Notes under the pieces: model-generated | What the model saw: only the letters and a program-made list of their open reading frames with translations | Database searches by the model: none | Told to the model about the DNA's origin: nothing | Assembly (NCBI GenBank): GCA_015501595.1 | Contig: JADNRX010000268.1 | Span: forward strand, 1 to 64,000 | Length of the DNA stretch: 64,000 nt | Origin: Hymenopellis radicata | Lineage: Eukaryota; Basidiomycota; Agaricomycetes; Agaricales; Physalacriaceae | Reading direction: 5' to 3' | Part shown: piece by piece, positions 10,090-20,128 of the stretch | How positions within the stretch are numbered: the stretch's first letter is position 1 | How the letters are laid out: every line of letters begins with the position of its first letter | Position numbers and translations under genes: made by a program

Positions 10090-10440
10090 AGACCAAGTAG
10101 TTGTGGGACTCAGAGCACCACAGCCGTCGGCGTTTTGACTCACGGTATAACCCCGGTCTTGCACCTCAGGGTCGTTCCCCTCTCCGCCGACTTGAACCTG
10201 AAGAAGAAGAATGACTGCAAAGATCCCCGATCGGGAAAATACGCCACACTCCGCCGAAGGGCTCGGTATTTGTCTCGCATACATTGCACGAACAGCATGC
10301 GCACGCGTCGCTGGATCTGGGTTCTAGCTGAAAGGCTCAAGGATACGTACTTGGCTAAATGGGCCAGTAGTTCGGCGATGGAGCCGGCGAGGCATGAGTG
10401 TAAGCAGCTTTGGAAAGAGCCTTTGAGCTAGGCTCTACCC
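10090..10440 (+). pseudogene. F-box remnant, second part, at the left end of tandem unit 3
   Basis: One frame of about 50 codons gives TNSMRTRRWIWVLAERLKDTYLAKW, then SSSAMEPARHECKQLW. The intact F-box protein at 55.4 kb has TNGMRTRKWIWSLVEEIHDTYEAK and SPAMDPKTQRYREVHG at its C-terminus, so relationship is clear. The copy in unit 1 carries a TAG where this one has the lysine of RLKDTY. No upstream F-box is attached in frame, so no product is expected. Confidence 0.65.
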
Positions 10441-10596
10441 CAGCAGGAGAATGCGAAACAAAGATCGTTGCCGTCGCCTCGTAGTCGTCTTACGGACTCC
10501 AGAAGCTGGCTGTCTAAGTCTTGAAAATTTGTATTATAACTAATAGGATTTGTACTGTAGGTATTAGATTTGTACTACTATAAGCATTAGATTGTA

Positions 10597-12403
10597 CTAA
10601 AGTATTAGATTTGGTTTAATTAAGTGTTCAGGAATCAATGTCAGAGCAAGAGAAGACGTCATATATGAATCCCAAATCGCGCCAAAGGCGGGAATGCCAC
10701 GGCTCATCATGCCGTAGACAACTTTCTTCGTCAAGGGCTCGTTGGAGATGATGACAACGGCTTCAGCGTCGAAATCCTTGACCATCTTATACGTAAGTTT
10801 GACCATGTCAGGACGACCATGGACGCGCGTATCTGGAGAGACATATATCAGAAAACAGCCGAACATGTAAATTATCATGCTCACCGTAGATGCAACGCGT
10901 CGGGATCAGCTTCCTTCACGGCATCGACAAGATCAGTTCCAAATGTTTTCACAATGTTCGCGCCAGTCCACAACAGACGAGAAGGTTGACGTTTTTCGAA
11001 GAGACAAGGCGCGATAGGTCCAATCCCGCTTCCCGTCGCAACGAAAAGGACACGGCGGAACATGATGTTGACCCGCAGAACACCCGCCACAGGTGTGCCT
11101 CTGAAGTAAATCTCTTTCGGCGGGTTGCGAATGAGCTCTTTCGTCCAGTCACCGGCCTGAGAAACGACGAGGGAGAACTCGTCAGTCCCTGGGACCGGCA
11201 CGTTAGCGAATGCGTGCCATTCGTTAAGAGGGTCCAGCGAGACGCGACTGAACGATCCAGGCACAGGACGTGGGTGGAAGCCGAACACTAGTAGAACGTG
11301 TGAGTACAGTCCTGCAGGATAGTAGGATGTATCAACTTACCTTTGTAATTGACGAACAGGCGAACAGCGTGATCGGACAAAACCACCGCGCGAACAGGGA
11401 CTTTCCGCAGACGAGCCCACGGCAGAATGAGAGAACCTGGGGCGCGTTAGTTGGTACGTAGATGAGACCATGAAGCGTCCTGACCTGTGATGATGAACAT
11501 AAGCCACATGGGCGCAGAGTGGACAAGCGCATATCCCAAAGACGCGTCGCCCTTCCAGTCGTTGGTGAGTGAAATAACCTGAGCCCATACAAGGGCAGTG
11601 GCGGTCCAGCCCATGAACCTGTGAACACGTTCAAAGGTATCGTGGCTTTTCGACCGAAGGGCGGGGACAGCGAAGACGATGATTCCCACTAGGAACATGA
11701 GGATGATCCAAGTGATTTCCACTGTGGCGACGGATATCTGGAATGAGGTGGTATGAGGACCTATGAGAACTTAAATGATAGGTTTGAACTGACCTCTCCA
11801 CCTCGCGCTAGCTCCCTAGTTCCTTGTCCGGCCAGAGCACCGAGCCAAAGCGTTGCAGAAACCCCTGCACCTGAATGGATGCCGCCGAGATGATAAACTC
11901 TTGCCATCAACAAACGGAACCAGAGTGGCCATCTGGAAAGGCATGGGTCAACAAATAGGGCATGCAACAACGTCAAGGACTCACGAAGGGGGAACAGAGG
12001 TGAAGACGAAGAAGAAAGCATTGACGACGTAATCCTGTCGCATCAGAATGGCGACAAAGATGTTGGCCACCGCGATCAATCCCAGTCTCTGAGAATTGAC
12101 GCCATACACGAACAGAGCGATCAAAATCGCCATGTTGGCTATGAAAACGACCCCGAAGAGTCTGTGGTAAATCGTAAAGACGAGGTGGCGGAGGTCTCGC
12201 GTGATCTTGCCCTGTGTCTTGTCCGGGATGTCCTCCTCGAGATAGCCATCCCAAGGCAACTTTTCGAGAACGCTGCTGGTCTCCGATTTCACGGATGGGG
12301 TCCCAATGATGGTTGAGCCCGCCTTAGACGATGGCGGGGACCTCTCCTCCGGATTGGAAGGCTGGTAGACAACAGGCGGGATGGTGATAGCGGGTGTGCT
12401 CAT
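10597..12403 (-). pseudogene. TmpA-like membrane flavoprotein, copy 2, frameshifted and with altered C-terminus
   Basis: Exons correspond to those of the intact copy: 12403-11985, 11932-11794, 11737-11485, 11436-11341, 11287-10885, and from 10832 leftward. Exon 5 is 403 bases instead of 402. An extra G near 10895-10898 changes DPDACIYD into DPDALHLR followed by a stop, just before the last intron. The final exon has also lost its original stop and would run 20 further codons to 10597. Intron 5 here is 52 nt and contains the uninterrupted target site of the MITE found in copy 1. All membrane segments remain open, so a C-terminally truncated product lacking the last NAD-binding part is possible. 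Confidence 0.72.
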
Positions 12404-13514
12404 CTTAAAGCTAAAGCTGGTGTTGAGAAGTGTGAATAAGGAACCGGAGCTGGGATGGAGAATCTAGTATCCAACATGAAGCTGCTTTATAACGGTCGCG
12501 CGATGGAGAGGCAGACGTGCAGTGTACGTCCCGGTTCTGTATTGAGTTTGACACGGCGAGGCGTCCAGAGCGCTCGAAGGAGACTGCAGTCCTCATCGAT
12601 CCAACCGACTCGCGTTTGGATCGTGCGTTCCAAGGGCTTCCCGTCTGTTCGTCATGCCGCCTCATGCGCATTGAGTACCTGACCAGTTGAGATACTGAGA
12701 CAACGCTGTACATTTTCAGCCAGAACAATAATATCTGTCTGCGGGTCTGGAGCTTACGATCGCGGTGCCGGGGGCAGGACGATCAGTAGTACGTACGCGT
12801 TGTTGCTGTTCACAGCACCTGTCGAGCTTCAACGTGGACGCTTTATTGGTTTCTTGGAGTCCACTGGACTGAGTTCGATTTTGTTCTGCAGTCTTCGTGA
12901 TGCTGAGTACGGTATCTTCGGGTAAGGATGAAAATAGCAACCTAAAATGCAAAGTGTGGCGCCAATCGATCGATCGAGAAATGTTAGTACAGCCCCCGAA
13001 CCCTTACCTAACTGGGAACCGCCAAACCGATCCCGCTAGCCCAGCAGCCGAATTTGGACAAAGGGAAGCAGGACGTCATCTTCGTCATCCCGCTCGTCCC
13101 TATCCTTATCTCCATCCTCCGAGTGGTAGTGATCGAGTGGTTGCTGAGCGCGCTTGAGTTTTCATGACGTCGGTAAACAAGGGGGAAAACTTGGCGTTCC
13201 CAACCGCTGCTGGCCTTTGAAAGTCCACGGAATGACCGCACTCTCGACCTCCACTTTCCGAAACACCTCGTCAAAAGCCCTGCGGTTTAGAAGCAAAAGG
13301 ATATCAGACTAGAGGATCGCCAACAGCTTACCCTCAAATCTTTCTCTCTCGGGTTATCTATCGTCTCTGCTAGGGTCTTGAATTCAATGGCGATCCATTT
13401 TAGCTTGCCCGTCCGAACTTTCATATGGTCGTTTCAATGTCGATAGTGGGTGACTTCAAGTTTCGATTGGATGATGATACAGCAGGTTAGTCCATTGTAC
13501 ACAAGCGCACGATT
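12404..13514. other. Duplicated intergenic region between TmpA-like and homeobox genes, unit 3
   Basis: This is a copy of 5798-6889 with small indels and substitutions, including the CGATCGATCGATCGAG run near 12965. No coding frame is conserved between the copies. Confidence 0.5.
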
Positions 13515-14476
13515 TCACCAACGCAAGCCTCGTCGAGAGAGATAAACGAGTCCCATCGCCGCTTGGAATGGATCCTGTTGTACAAGACGTTCGTCCAGGA
13601 GAGAATCGGTGACGTTTGGGTCTTGAAGGACAGGAAGATACTTGAGAGGCGCGGCTTGAGACATTAAGTGAGCATCAGACAGCTATGTGTATGCGGTCAG
13701 TATGCAAGCAAAACGATAATTCTCAACATACATCGGAAGCGTCGTTGTATGCGCTCAACGGTAGCGAAATAGGACGATAGACAGAAAGGTTTGTTGATTG
13801 CAAAGGCTGTCACAAAGGGTCAGCCCTCAAACGATCCACGATGGAGTCAGTATACCTCTAAAGCGGAAGTCGTGTTGTAGGAGTCAGGTCGAGGAATCAA
13901 ACGATGCAACGCTGAGACCTATGTAATCAGGCAGTTGAGTTCTCGGACGATGCAAGACATTTCTAACCCACAGGATAAGGTTCAGGATACACTTGTGGAT
14001 ACCCAGAAGAATCATAGAGCAAGGGTTGATGAGACGGTACTGCGGCGGCGTTCACGGCAGAAGAAAACGAGTCTTGAGGCTTGAAGGAGGGATCTGTAGG
14101 TGTTGAGGATTCACTTGTCAAGTCCTTTTTGCGGGTGCGTTTTTTCCTCTTGGCTGGTGGCGGAATGATTGTGTCGTCGGTTTCGAGCTTAAATTGGCGA
14201 ATGTCTAGTACAGGAGAGTCCTTGTCGCGGGTCCGTTTCTTTTCTCTGTTGCACCAGTTGGACAACCAGGTGGTAGGGCTAACATAGTGTATAATAAGCA
14301 ATGCCAAAGTGAAGTAAAACATACAGATTGAGTTGAACACTGAGTTGCTGCCGGAGGTCAGGGCTAAAGGCCTCTGAACCATTTGCCTCGTATGCTGCTC
14401 TCAGTGTTTCCTGTTGCTGCTTCGTAGCTCGAATAATGTTGCGTTTTACAATGGCTGGGTCATCTGACGAGATCAT
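13515..14476 (-). CDS. Divergent homeodomain protein, intact copy (unit 3)
   Basis: Predicted protein of 254 residues from five exons: 14476-14325, 14278-13972, 13918-13856, 13806-13732 and 13682-13515, with in-frame splice junctions. The homeodomain is at the N-terminus (about residues 8-70): KRNIIRATKQQQETLRAAYE, then LRQQLSVQLNLLPTTWLSN and WCNREKKRTR. An ungapped alignment keeps Leu16, an aromatic at 20, Asn51 and Arg52, but the usual WFxNR of helix 3 reads NWCNR. A basic KRKKRTRKK follows, then a Ser/Pro/Tyr-rich tail, suiting a DNA-binding regulator. Its targets are unknown; the mating-type HD class is not indicated because no partner HD gene is adjacent. The start codon lies inside the antisense ORC2 fragment. 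Confidence 0.68.
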
Positions 14477-14822
14477 CGTGGTCAGTGAACAAGGGAAGAC
14501 AAGCGATCGTGCCATCATCATGCAGCCAGACTCTGAAGATAGCGACAGCGATGCCGAGCTCACTGCCAGCTCCGATGACGAGCAGGCGCAGGTTCCGACG
14601 ACGCCCAGCAAAAAACGGAAAATTCGCTCTCCAGACGACGACCATGTTGGTCCCATCATCGTGCAGGCCGCCTTTGACGCGTACTTTACGCACGCTGCGG
14701 CGCGTCCCCAGACCTCTACCAGTGTCTTCTCTGCCTTCATACCTCCTCTCTCCTCTCAGGAGTATGCAGAGGCAACGAATGACAATTTAAGCAGACTTCC
14801 TGATCGTGGAACAGAGCCATGA
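14451..14822 (+). pseudogene. ORC2 5' fragment, truncated at the duplication breakpoint
   Basis: The first ~110 codons match the complete ORC2, including the acidic SEDSDSDAEL, the basic PSKKRKIRSP and FDAYFTHAAARPQTST. After SSQEYAEAT the sequence leaves ORC2 and ends after 15 unrelated codons. None of the AAA+ or winged-helix parts is present, so it cannot replace ORC2. It also supplies the antisense strand for the start of the intact homeobox gene. Confidence 0.85.
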
Positions 14823-14877
14823 AATTCGACGAGAGATGGGAGTTCTTTCCAACAAGATCAGAGCGCCGTGGACCTCT

Positions 14878-15269
14878 AACCCTACACTGATGTCCTCGAC
14901 ATACTCAATCTTCCCAACCTCGACGCCCTCAGTTTCTCTGTAGCAGACTTGAGTCCGAGCTCGCGTCGTCACCCAAATATCGCGTCGATTTCATTGCCAC
15001 TTGCGCAGCTTTGTTTTTTTCGGTGGATGAAGGACCTGAACCTGAATACGCCAGACTTCATTTTCCAGGAGGTGCTCTCGCTTCCTGAACTTCGCCAAGG
15101 AAATTCGTTGATTCTGGAGTTCGACTGGAAATGCCCACCGTTCAATGTCCTCTTACAGCCAGGAGTTCTTCCCCATTTGCCCAACATCACATTTGAGTTG
15201 CATCATTTCGATATCACGAATCTAATACACGTTATCAAAACGGCCAGGAGATGTTGCGCCGGGACTTGA
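14878..15269 (+). pseudogene. Fragment of an F-box/leucine-rich-like protein
   Basis: An open frame reads DVLDILNLPNLDALSFSVAD and, further on, FDWKCPPFNVLL, then LPHLPNITFELHHFDI. Regular Leu/Phe spacing and LPNLxxLSF units are common in the C-terminal half of Agaricomycete F-box proteins. There is an in-frame TAA just upstream and no start or F-box, so it looks like a relic lying against the breakpoint of tandem unit 3. The family call is inference from pattern only. Confidence 0.35.
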
Positions 15270-15592
15270 GTTTGTTCGTTGAAGAGCGCCGTCGTCTACT
15301 GTGATGCACCATGTAACGAGGACTTGCAGGATCTAAACGGGTGAGGGCTTCTTTGGCAGCGGAAGGTCTTGGTTTGTGTGCCGAATAGGCCCTTGTGGAT
15401 GACAATGTGGATGTGGCCGTATTTTGTCGAAGTTATACAGGCTACTGAGACTGTAGGATGAGAAAAAATCCTGGAGTCGTCGCGTCGTTGAAAACTCCTC
15501 ACAGGAGACGTAGGCAAGAGATGTATTCATACATACATACATGAGCGGAAAATAGAGATACAAGCATTGTTACAAGTCTTGAAAAATTGTTA
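15270..15592. other. Intergenic region with a short CATA microsatellite
   Basis: No gene seen. A small (CATA)-type repeat occupies about 15523-15543, just beyond the 3' end of the GRF-finger gene. Confidence 0.5.
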
Positions 15593-16635
15593 TCATATAA
15601 TCGTACATTCAACTTTAGTCCGACTTTCTGGAAAGAAGATCCTGAAAGATATTGACATTCTTCTTCTCCCTAGACATGCAGTCAATAACCGAAGGGTACT
15701 TGGACACGAAGAACATACTCACCTCTCGAGGTCCACCTTTAATGTCACATTCTCCTCCTTCAAAGCAGCATTAGCTCTCTGCAAATCTGCCATCTCCTGC
15801 TTCAACCGCTCGATATGCTTCGCCTTGGCTTCATTGCTTTGCTCCAATGATCGCTGTTTGCGCTCCAAGGTGGTGATGCGCGATTTCACTGGAGACAAGA
15901 TTTCGTCCACGTCCAGATCGCCCTGAGAAGCGGATTGCAACATGGATTGGCACAGGAACACGCAGCGGTGAGGGTGAGTCAGGTTCCTCGTGCTTCACAG
16001 AATTTATGTGGTTATCAGAGAGGCGATATCGCTGCTGTGAAGGCGGAGGAGTTAAAGGAGATGGGCCCTGCGAAAATAAGCCGTCCCCAGTATCCTCATG
16101 CTCTTGGCATTCGTCCTGAGAAGGGTGCTGCGCTTCCTGCATCACGAATCCTCCTTGCGAATCTTGAGAATGAGATTGAGATTGCGTTTGGGATTGAGTC
16201 TGGGACTGCGATCTCTGGTCGGCCAGCCGCTGGGCTTGCGACGGTCGTGGTTGAGATCCACTGGCGATGGGCTGACTGCTGCCACTGGCGACGGGGCTAC
16301 CAGAAATCGCGGCTTGTATGGCCTCTAGCCGTCTGCGCTTCCCATCCGTTAGTGGCTCATCGTCTGTCCGTGGTCGTTTGGCTGGAGTCTGCGGTTGTGA
16401 CTGCTGTACGGGCTTCTGTGGGGAGCCCTGGAGTTCATCCTGCCATTCTGAGCATATATCAGTGACCGGCTCTAGTTAGAAGGAAGGACTTACGGAATAG
16501 ACAACCGTCACGATAGTCGCGGCATTTGTAATACTTTCTGTTAGGATTTGTTGGAGACTTCGATGTCAGAAGGCGAGCTTTTCCATGCTCGCAGCATACA
16601 TCGCCTTCAGAGTCAAAGGTATACTTGTTGACCAT
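15593..16635 (-). CDS. GRF-type zinc-finger protein with a C-terminal coiled coil
   Basis: The start is ATG at 16635. The first exon (to 16494) spliced to the next (from 16447) gives a GRF finger: CEHGKARLLTSKSPTNPNRK, then YYKCRDYRDGC and WQDE. It keeps the spaced Cys/His ligands and the YYxC core. GRF fingers bind single-stranded or structured nucleic acid and occur in APE2, TOP3A and NEIL3. The middle is low-complexity (a SQSQTQSQTQSQ run, a KRPRTDDEP nuclear-signal-like patch). The end is a heptad-rich coiled coil (TLERKQRSLEQSNEAKAKHI, QEMADLQRANAALKEE). A frame change between 15950 and 16020 is best explained by an intron ending TTCTCAG at about 15932; its donor is uncertain. The last exon ends at TGA 15593-15595. 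The gene diverges from the RING/SIM gene. Confidence 0.72.
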
Positions 16636-16780
16636 GGTGGTTAGCGTTAAGGTGCATCATGACCTTAACCCTAACACCCAAATCAGGTGCAGTGCTGTGC
16701 TGAATTGTTTGTCTCTGCTTACCCATATACAAAAGCGGCAAGGAGATCATCACTTAAACAGTGACCACGACCTTTGTGCA
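16636..16780. promoter_or_regulatory. Short divergent promoter shared by the GRF-finger and RING/SIM genes
   Basis: Only 145 bases separate the two start codons. A CTTAACCCTAACACCC stretch is the only notable string; no clear TATA box is seen. Shared control is inferred from spacing. Confidence 0.4.
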
Positions 16781-18342
16781 ATGACGACCATTGTCGCCCA
16801 CCCACCGATGCTCCCTTTGTCTCCTGCACCCATAGTCCCTCAGCGACGCCGTCGAGACTCGATTGAAGTAATCGACGTCGACGAGTGGCCTGACGAATTG
16901 CCGCCACCGCGTCCGACGCAACGGCGACGAATGTCACCCCAGATTGAGGTCATCGATTTAATGGACAGCGACGTTGAGGAGATGCCAGCTAGTTCTGGAC
17001 GGTATTCTCCACGTACAGGTCGGTCATATTCTAATTATGCGATGCCTTTTACCAACATCACAACAGCTATACGTCGTCGATATTTCTCGCCCCCTCCCCC
17101 TAACCAAGACGATGAAGTACAAATCATACCGCCTATTCCACCCCTCCCTCACCGTCGCATGGGCAGACAGTCATCTATCCCCATGCGCCGGCATGCACCG
17201 CTCCATCCCGCTGCCAATCCTGTCCTGCCAAGCGCCGAACCATTCGAGTTTGAAGCCCATCTTACTCGTCCCATTGCTGGACCGTCATCCAGCCGAGCAC
17301 CGACCGCGCCTCGTCGCAGCACACCCAACATGCGTCTTGGTGGGGCTCTTATTACCGATACACAGGCCGCTCGCGCAGAACGTCGTCAAGAACGAGAAGC
17401 CAGGCGTCAACAAGAAGTCCGGGCTGGCTTCAGACCTAGCAGACGACGCCCCGTCCCCAATCGCCAAGGAGGAACGCACTTTCTCGCTCTCAACTTTGAT
17501 TATGGTGGCCTCTTCGACGATAGTGATGACGGGACTATGGACTGTTCGATTTGCATAATAGTTTCGCATTCCGCATGGCACGTATTCGTGGTGAATACTT
17601 CGGTATACCTGCCATCAGTCAGGAAGTCCACTATAAACAGGAGTACACGCATCCCAAACCGGCCGACCCCGGCTTTACCTTCGATTTCGCACCTACCCCG
17701 AGCGCTCCCTCTGCTCCTTCCTCGTTTCCGAGCACGTCTCAGTCAAATCCCATCATTATCGATGACGACGACGACGACACCCTCGATGCTACTCAAGCTG
17801 TATCCTCGTCTTCATCGACGCCCCGTAGTCTCACAGCTACTCTAGTCTGTGCACATTGCGGCGACCATCTCATGACTGGCGTTCCCGGTGGCGAAGAAGA
17901 AGAGCGGAAACATAGGATCTGGTCGTTGCGATGCGGCCATATAATTGACGGAAAATGCGCCGACAAACTGTCCGTGCCACCTGTCCCTCCTGAAGCAGAG
18001 GAAATCCTCGGGTCGGCATCCAGTGTGACGAACATGCCAGTTGACCAGAAGGGTAAGGGTAAGGGCAAAGCGGTTGAACAGGACGCTATCCCTCTAGAGA
18101 ACCCCATTCGGTCGAGATTGCGTTCGCATCAGCCTGGATCATCCGTCCTGAGCAGCTCCCTCGAGAAGATGTCGGCGTTTCTCCTTAAGCGCAAGGGCAA
18201 GGCGAAGGTGAAGCCAGATGAGACGTATCAGTGGGCATGTCCCGTTGAGGGATGTAGACGCATGCATACGAGTGTAAAGACTGATGGCAAGTGGGGTCCG
18301 GACAAGACTAAAGGCGAAGGTATCATTGGAGTGTTTGTATAA
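16781..18342 (+). CDS. RING-like protein with SUMO-interacting motifs (STUbL-like)
   Basis: The N-terminal half carries two hydrophobic-acidic motifs, IEVIDVDEWPDE and IEVIDLMDSDVEE, and a third lies in the middle (NPIIIDDDDDD). These fit the consensus of SUMO-interacting motifs. The C-terminus has a cysteine/histidine cluster: LVCAHCGDHL, then WSLRCGHIIDGKC, then YQWACPVEGC, spaced like a variant RING. Such a combination defines SUMO-targeted ubiquitin ligases (Slx5/Slx8, RNF4), which act on sumoylated proteins in DNA repair. A 54 nt in-phase intron is likely at 17020-17073. Between about 17520 and 17600 the frame must change, from GGLFDDSDDG to MARIRGEYFGIP, without an obvious intron, so an indel is possible. 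Function is inference from motifs. Confidence 0.6.
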
Positions 18343-18606
18343 TGGAACATTGCATTGCATTACGAATGACACACTATTCCCGCGCCCTTCGCTGCATTCA
18401 ATTCAAGTTTTTCCATCGTCATGCAAGCTCAGTGCTGCTAACTGATTGGTGAGTTTCATACCAATTTTAGGACGCAATGCTTCAAACTCTGCGCGGAAGT
18501 CACCACGATGTGAGAAGGAGCAAAACGAATTCTGGAAGGTAAACCTTTAATCAATTGAACGCATGGCTACAATTTATGTTGTCCATTAGAACGAACTTCC
18601 TCATGA

Positions 18607-20128
18607 CTAAGTGAGACTATAAACGAGTTTCTCAGCGCTATATGCGCCGCTCTTCATCACCTCGAAACCTTGCAGAACACCTGTACCACAGAGAAAATTC
18701 AATCCTTGCATGTAGGAGAACGTACCGTGAAGTCCACCGGGCATCACACGAAGCTTTGGTGCTTGCAACACGCCTTTCTCCAGCAGAATCGGGAGTTCCT
18801 TCTCCGTCCACCTCGAAACCAAGGCTCGGTCCTCCTGGATGGCAGCCATTGTCAGCCCATACTGGGAAAACTACCATCGGAGGATTCAGACTACAAAGCG
18901 GCACGAAAGAACAATCAAAGCGCACCTCTTGACCGAACAAGGTCCCCGCATAAATCATCTCGACTTTGATGTTATTTTCTTTTGCTTTGGCCTTTGCCGA
19001 GTCGCTGGCCATCATGATTGAGATCAGGTGCCCTCCCGGCGCCATCGCCTCGACGACGCGGTCAGAGCTGCCGTCCGTGCCAACACAGTCGATTGCAAAC
19101 GTGATGGGGTTTCCTCCGGCCGCGGTTTTCAGTTTCGAGACGATGTCGGGGTCCTTGTAGTCCTCGCAGGTGGTCGCGCCCAGGGAGAGGACAGCAGCGT
19201 GGTTGCGCGTGGATGCCGTTGCGATGACTTGGAGAAAGTTCGTGATGGTGAGAAAAGCGACGACAGCGAGGACGGCTGTGATGTTTACCTTGTAATCCGG
19301 CTAGGCGCGGGAGTTGGACAGCTTGATGTCCGCAGGCCGTTGATACTCCCCAGATGAGGATGTAGCCATTTGCGGTCCCATCAGAGGGGAACGGGAACCT
19401 CAGCCTGCCGTATAAAGCTTGCATGGCAGTATAGTTGGGAATCTGGATGTATGTTCTTCAATTTCATCGCTGTGTTATACTGAAATGAAGAAAGAGACCT
19501 ACAGGCAAAGCCGCTCCCGCTTCATAGCTCAGATTATCCGGCAACTTGAAGACCACGGCCGAGTCGAACCGGGAGTATTCTGCAAAGGAGCCTGTGTCCG
19601 AATGGTAGCATCCAAATCTGTGGCGGGTTCGAAGTCAGAGCGCGATGAGTACTTCAGCGACTTACTGGAAACAAGCAACGCGATCGCCAACTTTCAGATG
19701 TTTAACGTTCGTGCCGACACGGAGGACGTCGCCCGCATGAAAAGAGATGCTTGTAAATGAGAAGAAGGACGGAGAAGATGAATACCTACGGCATCGTGTC
19801 CAACGACCTTTCCTGACCCAACTGAAAGGCGTTTGAGATTTCCTCCTGAAAATAGTAAACGCAGTTCTCACCAGTGGCCGTCCAGGGACCAATGGTCAGT
19901 TTCCAGTCAAGCGGATTAAGTCCTATCGCTTTGATCTTGGCCTTTGGTGTTCAAAGATGAGGCTTCATATGCGTGCACAAACAGATTTTGACCTACCACA
20001 ATCTCATTTGGCGCCAGAATTTTGATCTTGAACGTGTTTCCGAAAGGAATTGTCTGCACCTCGACTGTCGGCGTGTCGTCGACGGAGTGCTTGGTCACCA
20101 ACGCTTGGATGCTTTCGGGGAGAGACAT
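18607..20128 (-). CDS. Zinc-type alcohol dehydrogenase / trans-enoyl-reductase-like (MDR family)
   Basis: Minus-strand gene of about seven exons, starting MSLPESIQALVTKH. Ordered MDR blocks are visible: IKAIGLNPLDWKLTIGPW, KVVGHDAA, VGTNVKHLKVGDRVACF, GSFAEYSRFDSAVVFKLP, a nucleotide-binding strand near IWGVSTACGHQAVQLPRLAG, IATASTRNHAAVLSLGA and FAIDCVGTDGSS. The last exon holds WTEKELPILLEKGVLQAPKL and ends at 18607. The catalytic zinc cysteines of classical ADHs are not evident. It therefore fits the zinc-free reductase branch (toxD/LovC-like enoyl reductases), NADPH-dependent with unknown substrate. A GTAAAC...CCAAG intron at about 19240-19300 is needed to keep frame. No polyketide synthase is nearby. 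Confidence 0.82.

Larger units (their letters stand above)
10090..14780. repeat. Tandem unit 3: F-box remnant - TmpA-like - homeobox - ORC2 5' fragment
   Basis: The block is collinear with 3256-8145. Similarity stops inside ORC2: unit 1 continues ACGAAGGACATGTCC while this block reads ACGAATGACAATTTAAG, so the right breakpoint is near 14780. It lacks the MITE present in unit 1. Confidence 0.85.

Noticed and set aside
14279..14740. Minus ORF of 153 codons spanning the homeobox exon 1 and upstream DNA
   Set aside because: Only its C-terminal third is the homeobox; the upstream part is antisense to ORC2, and the 3' end reads through an intron.
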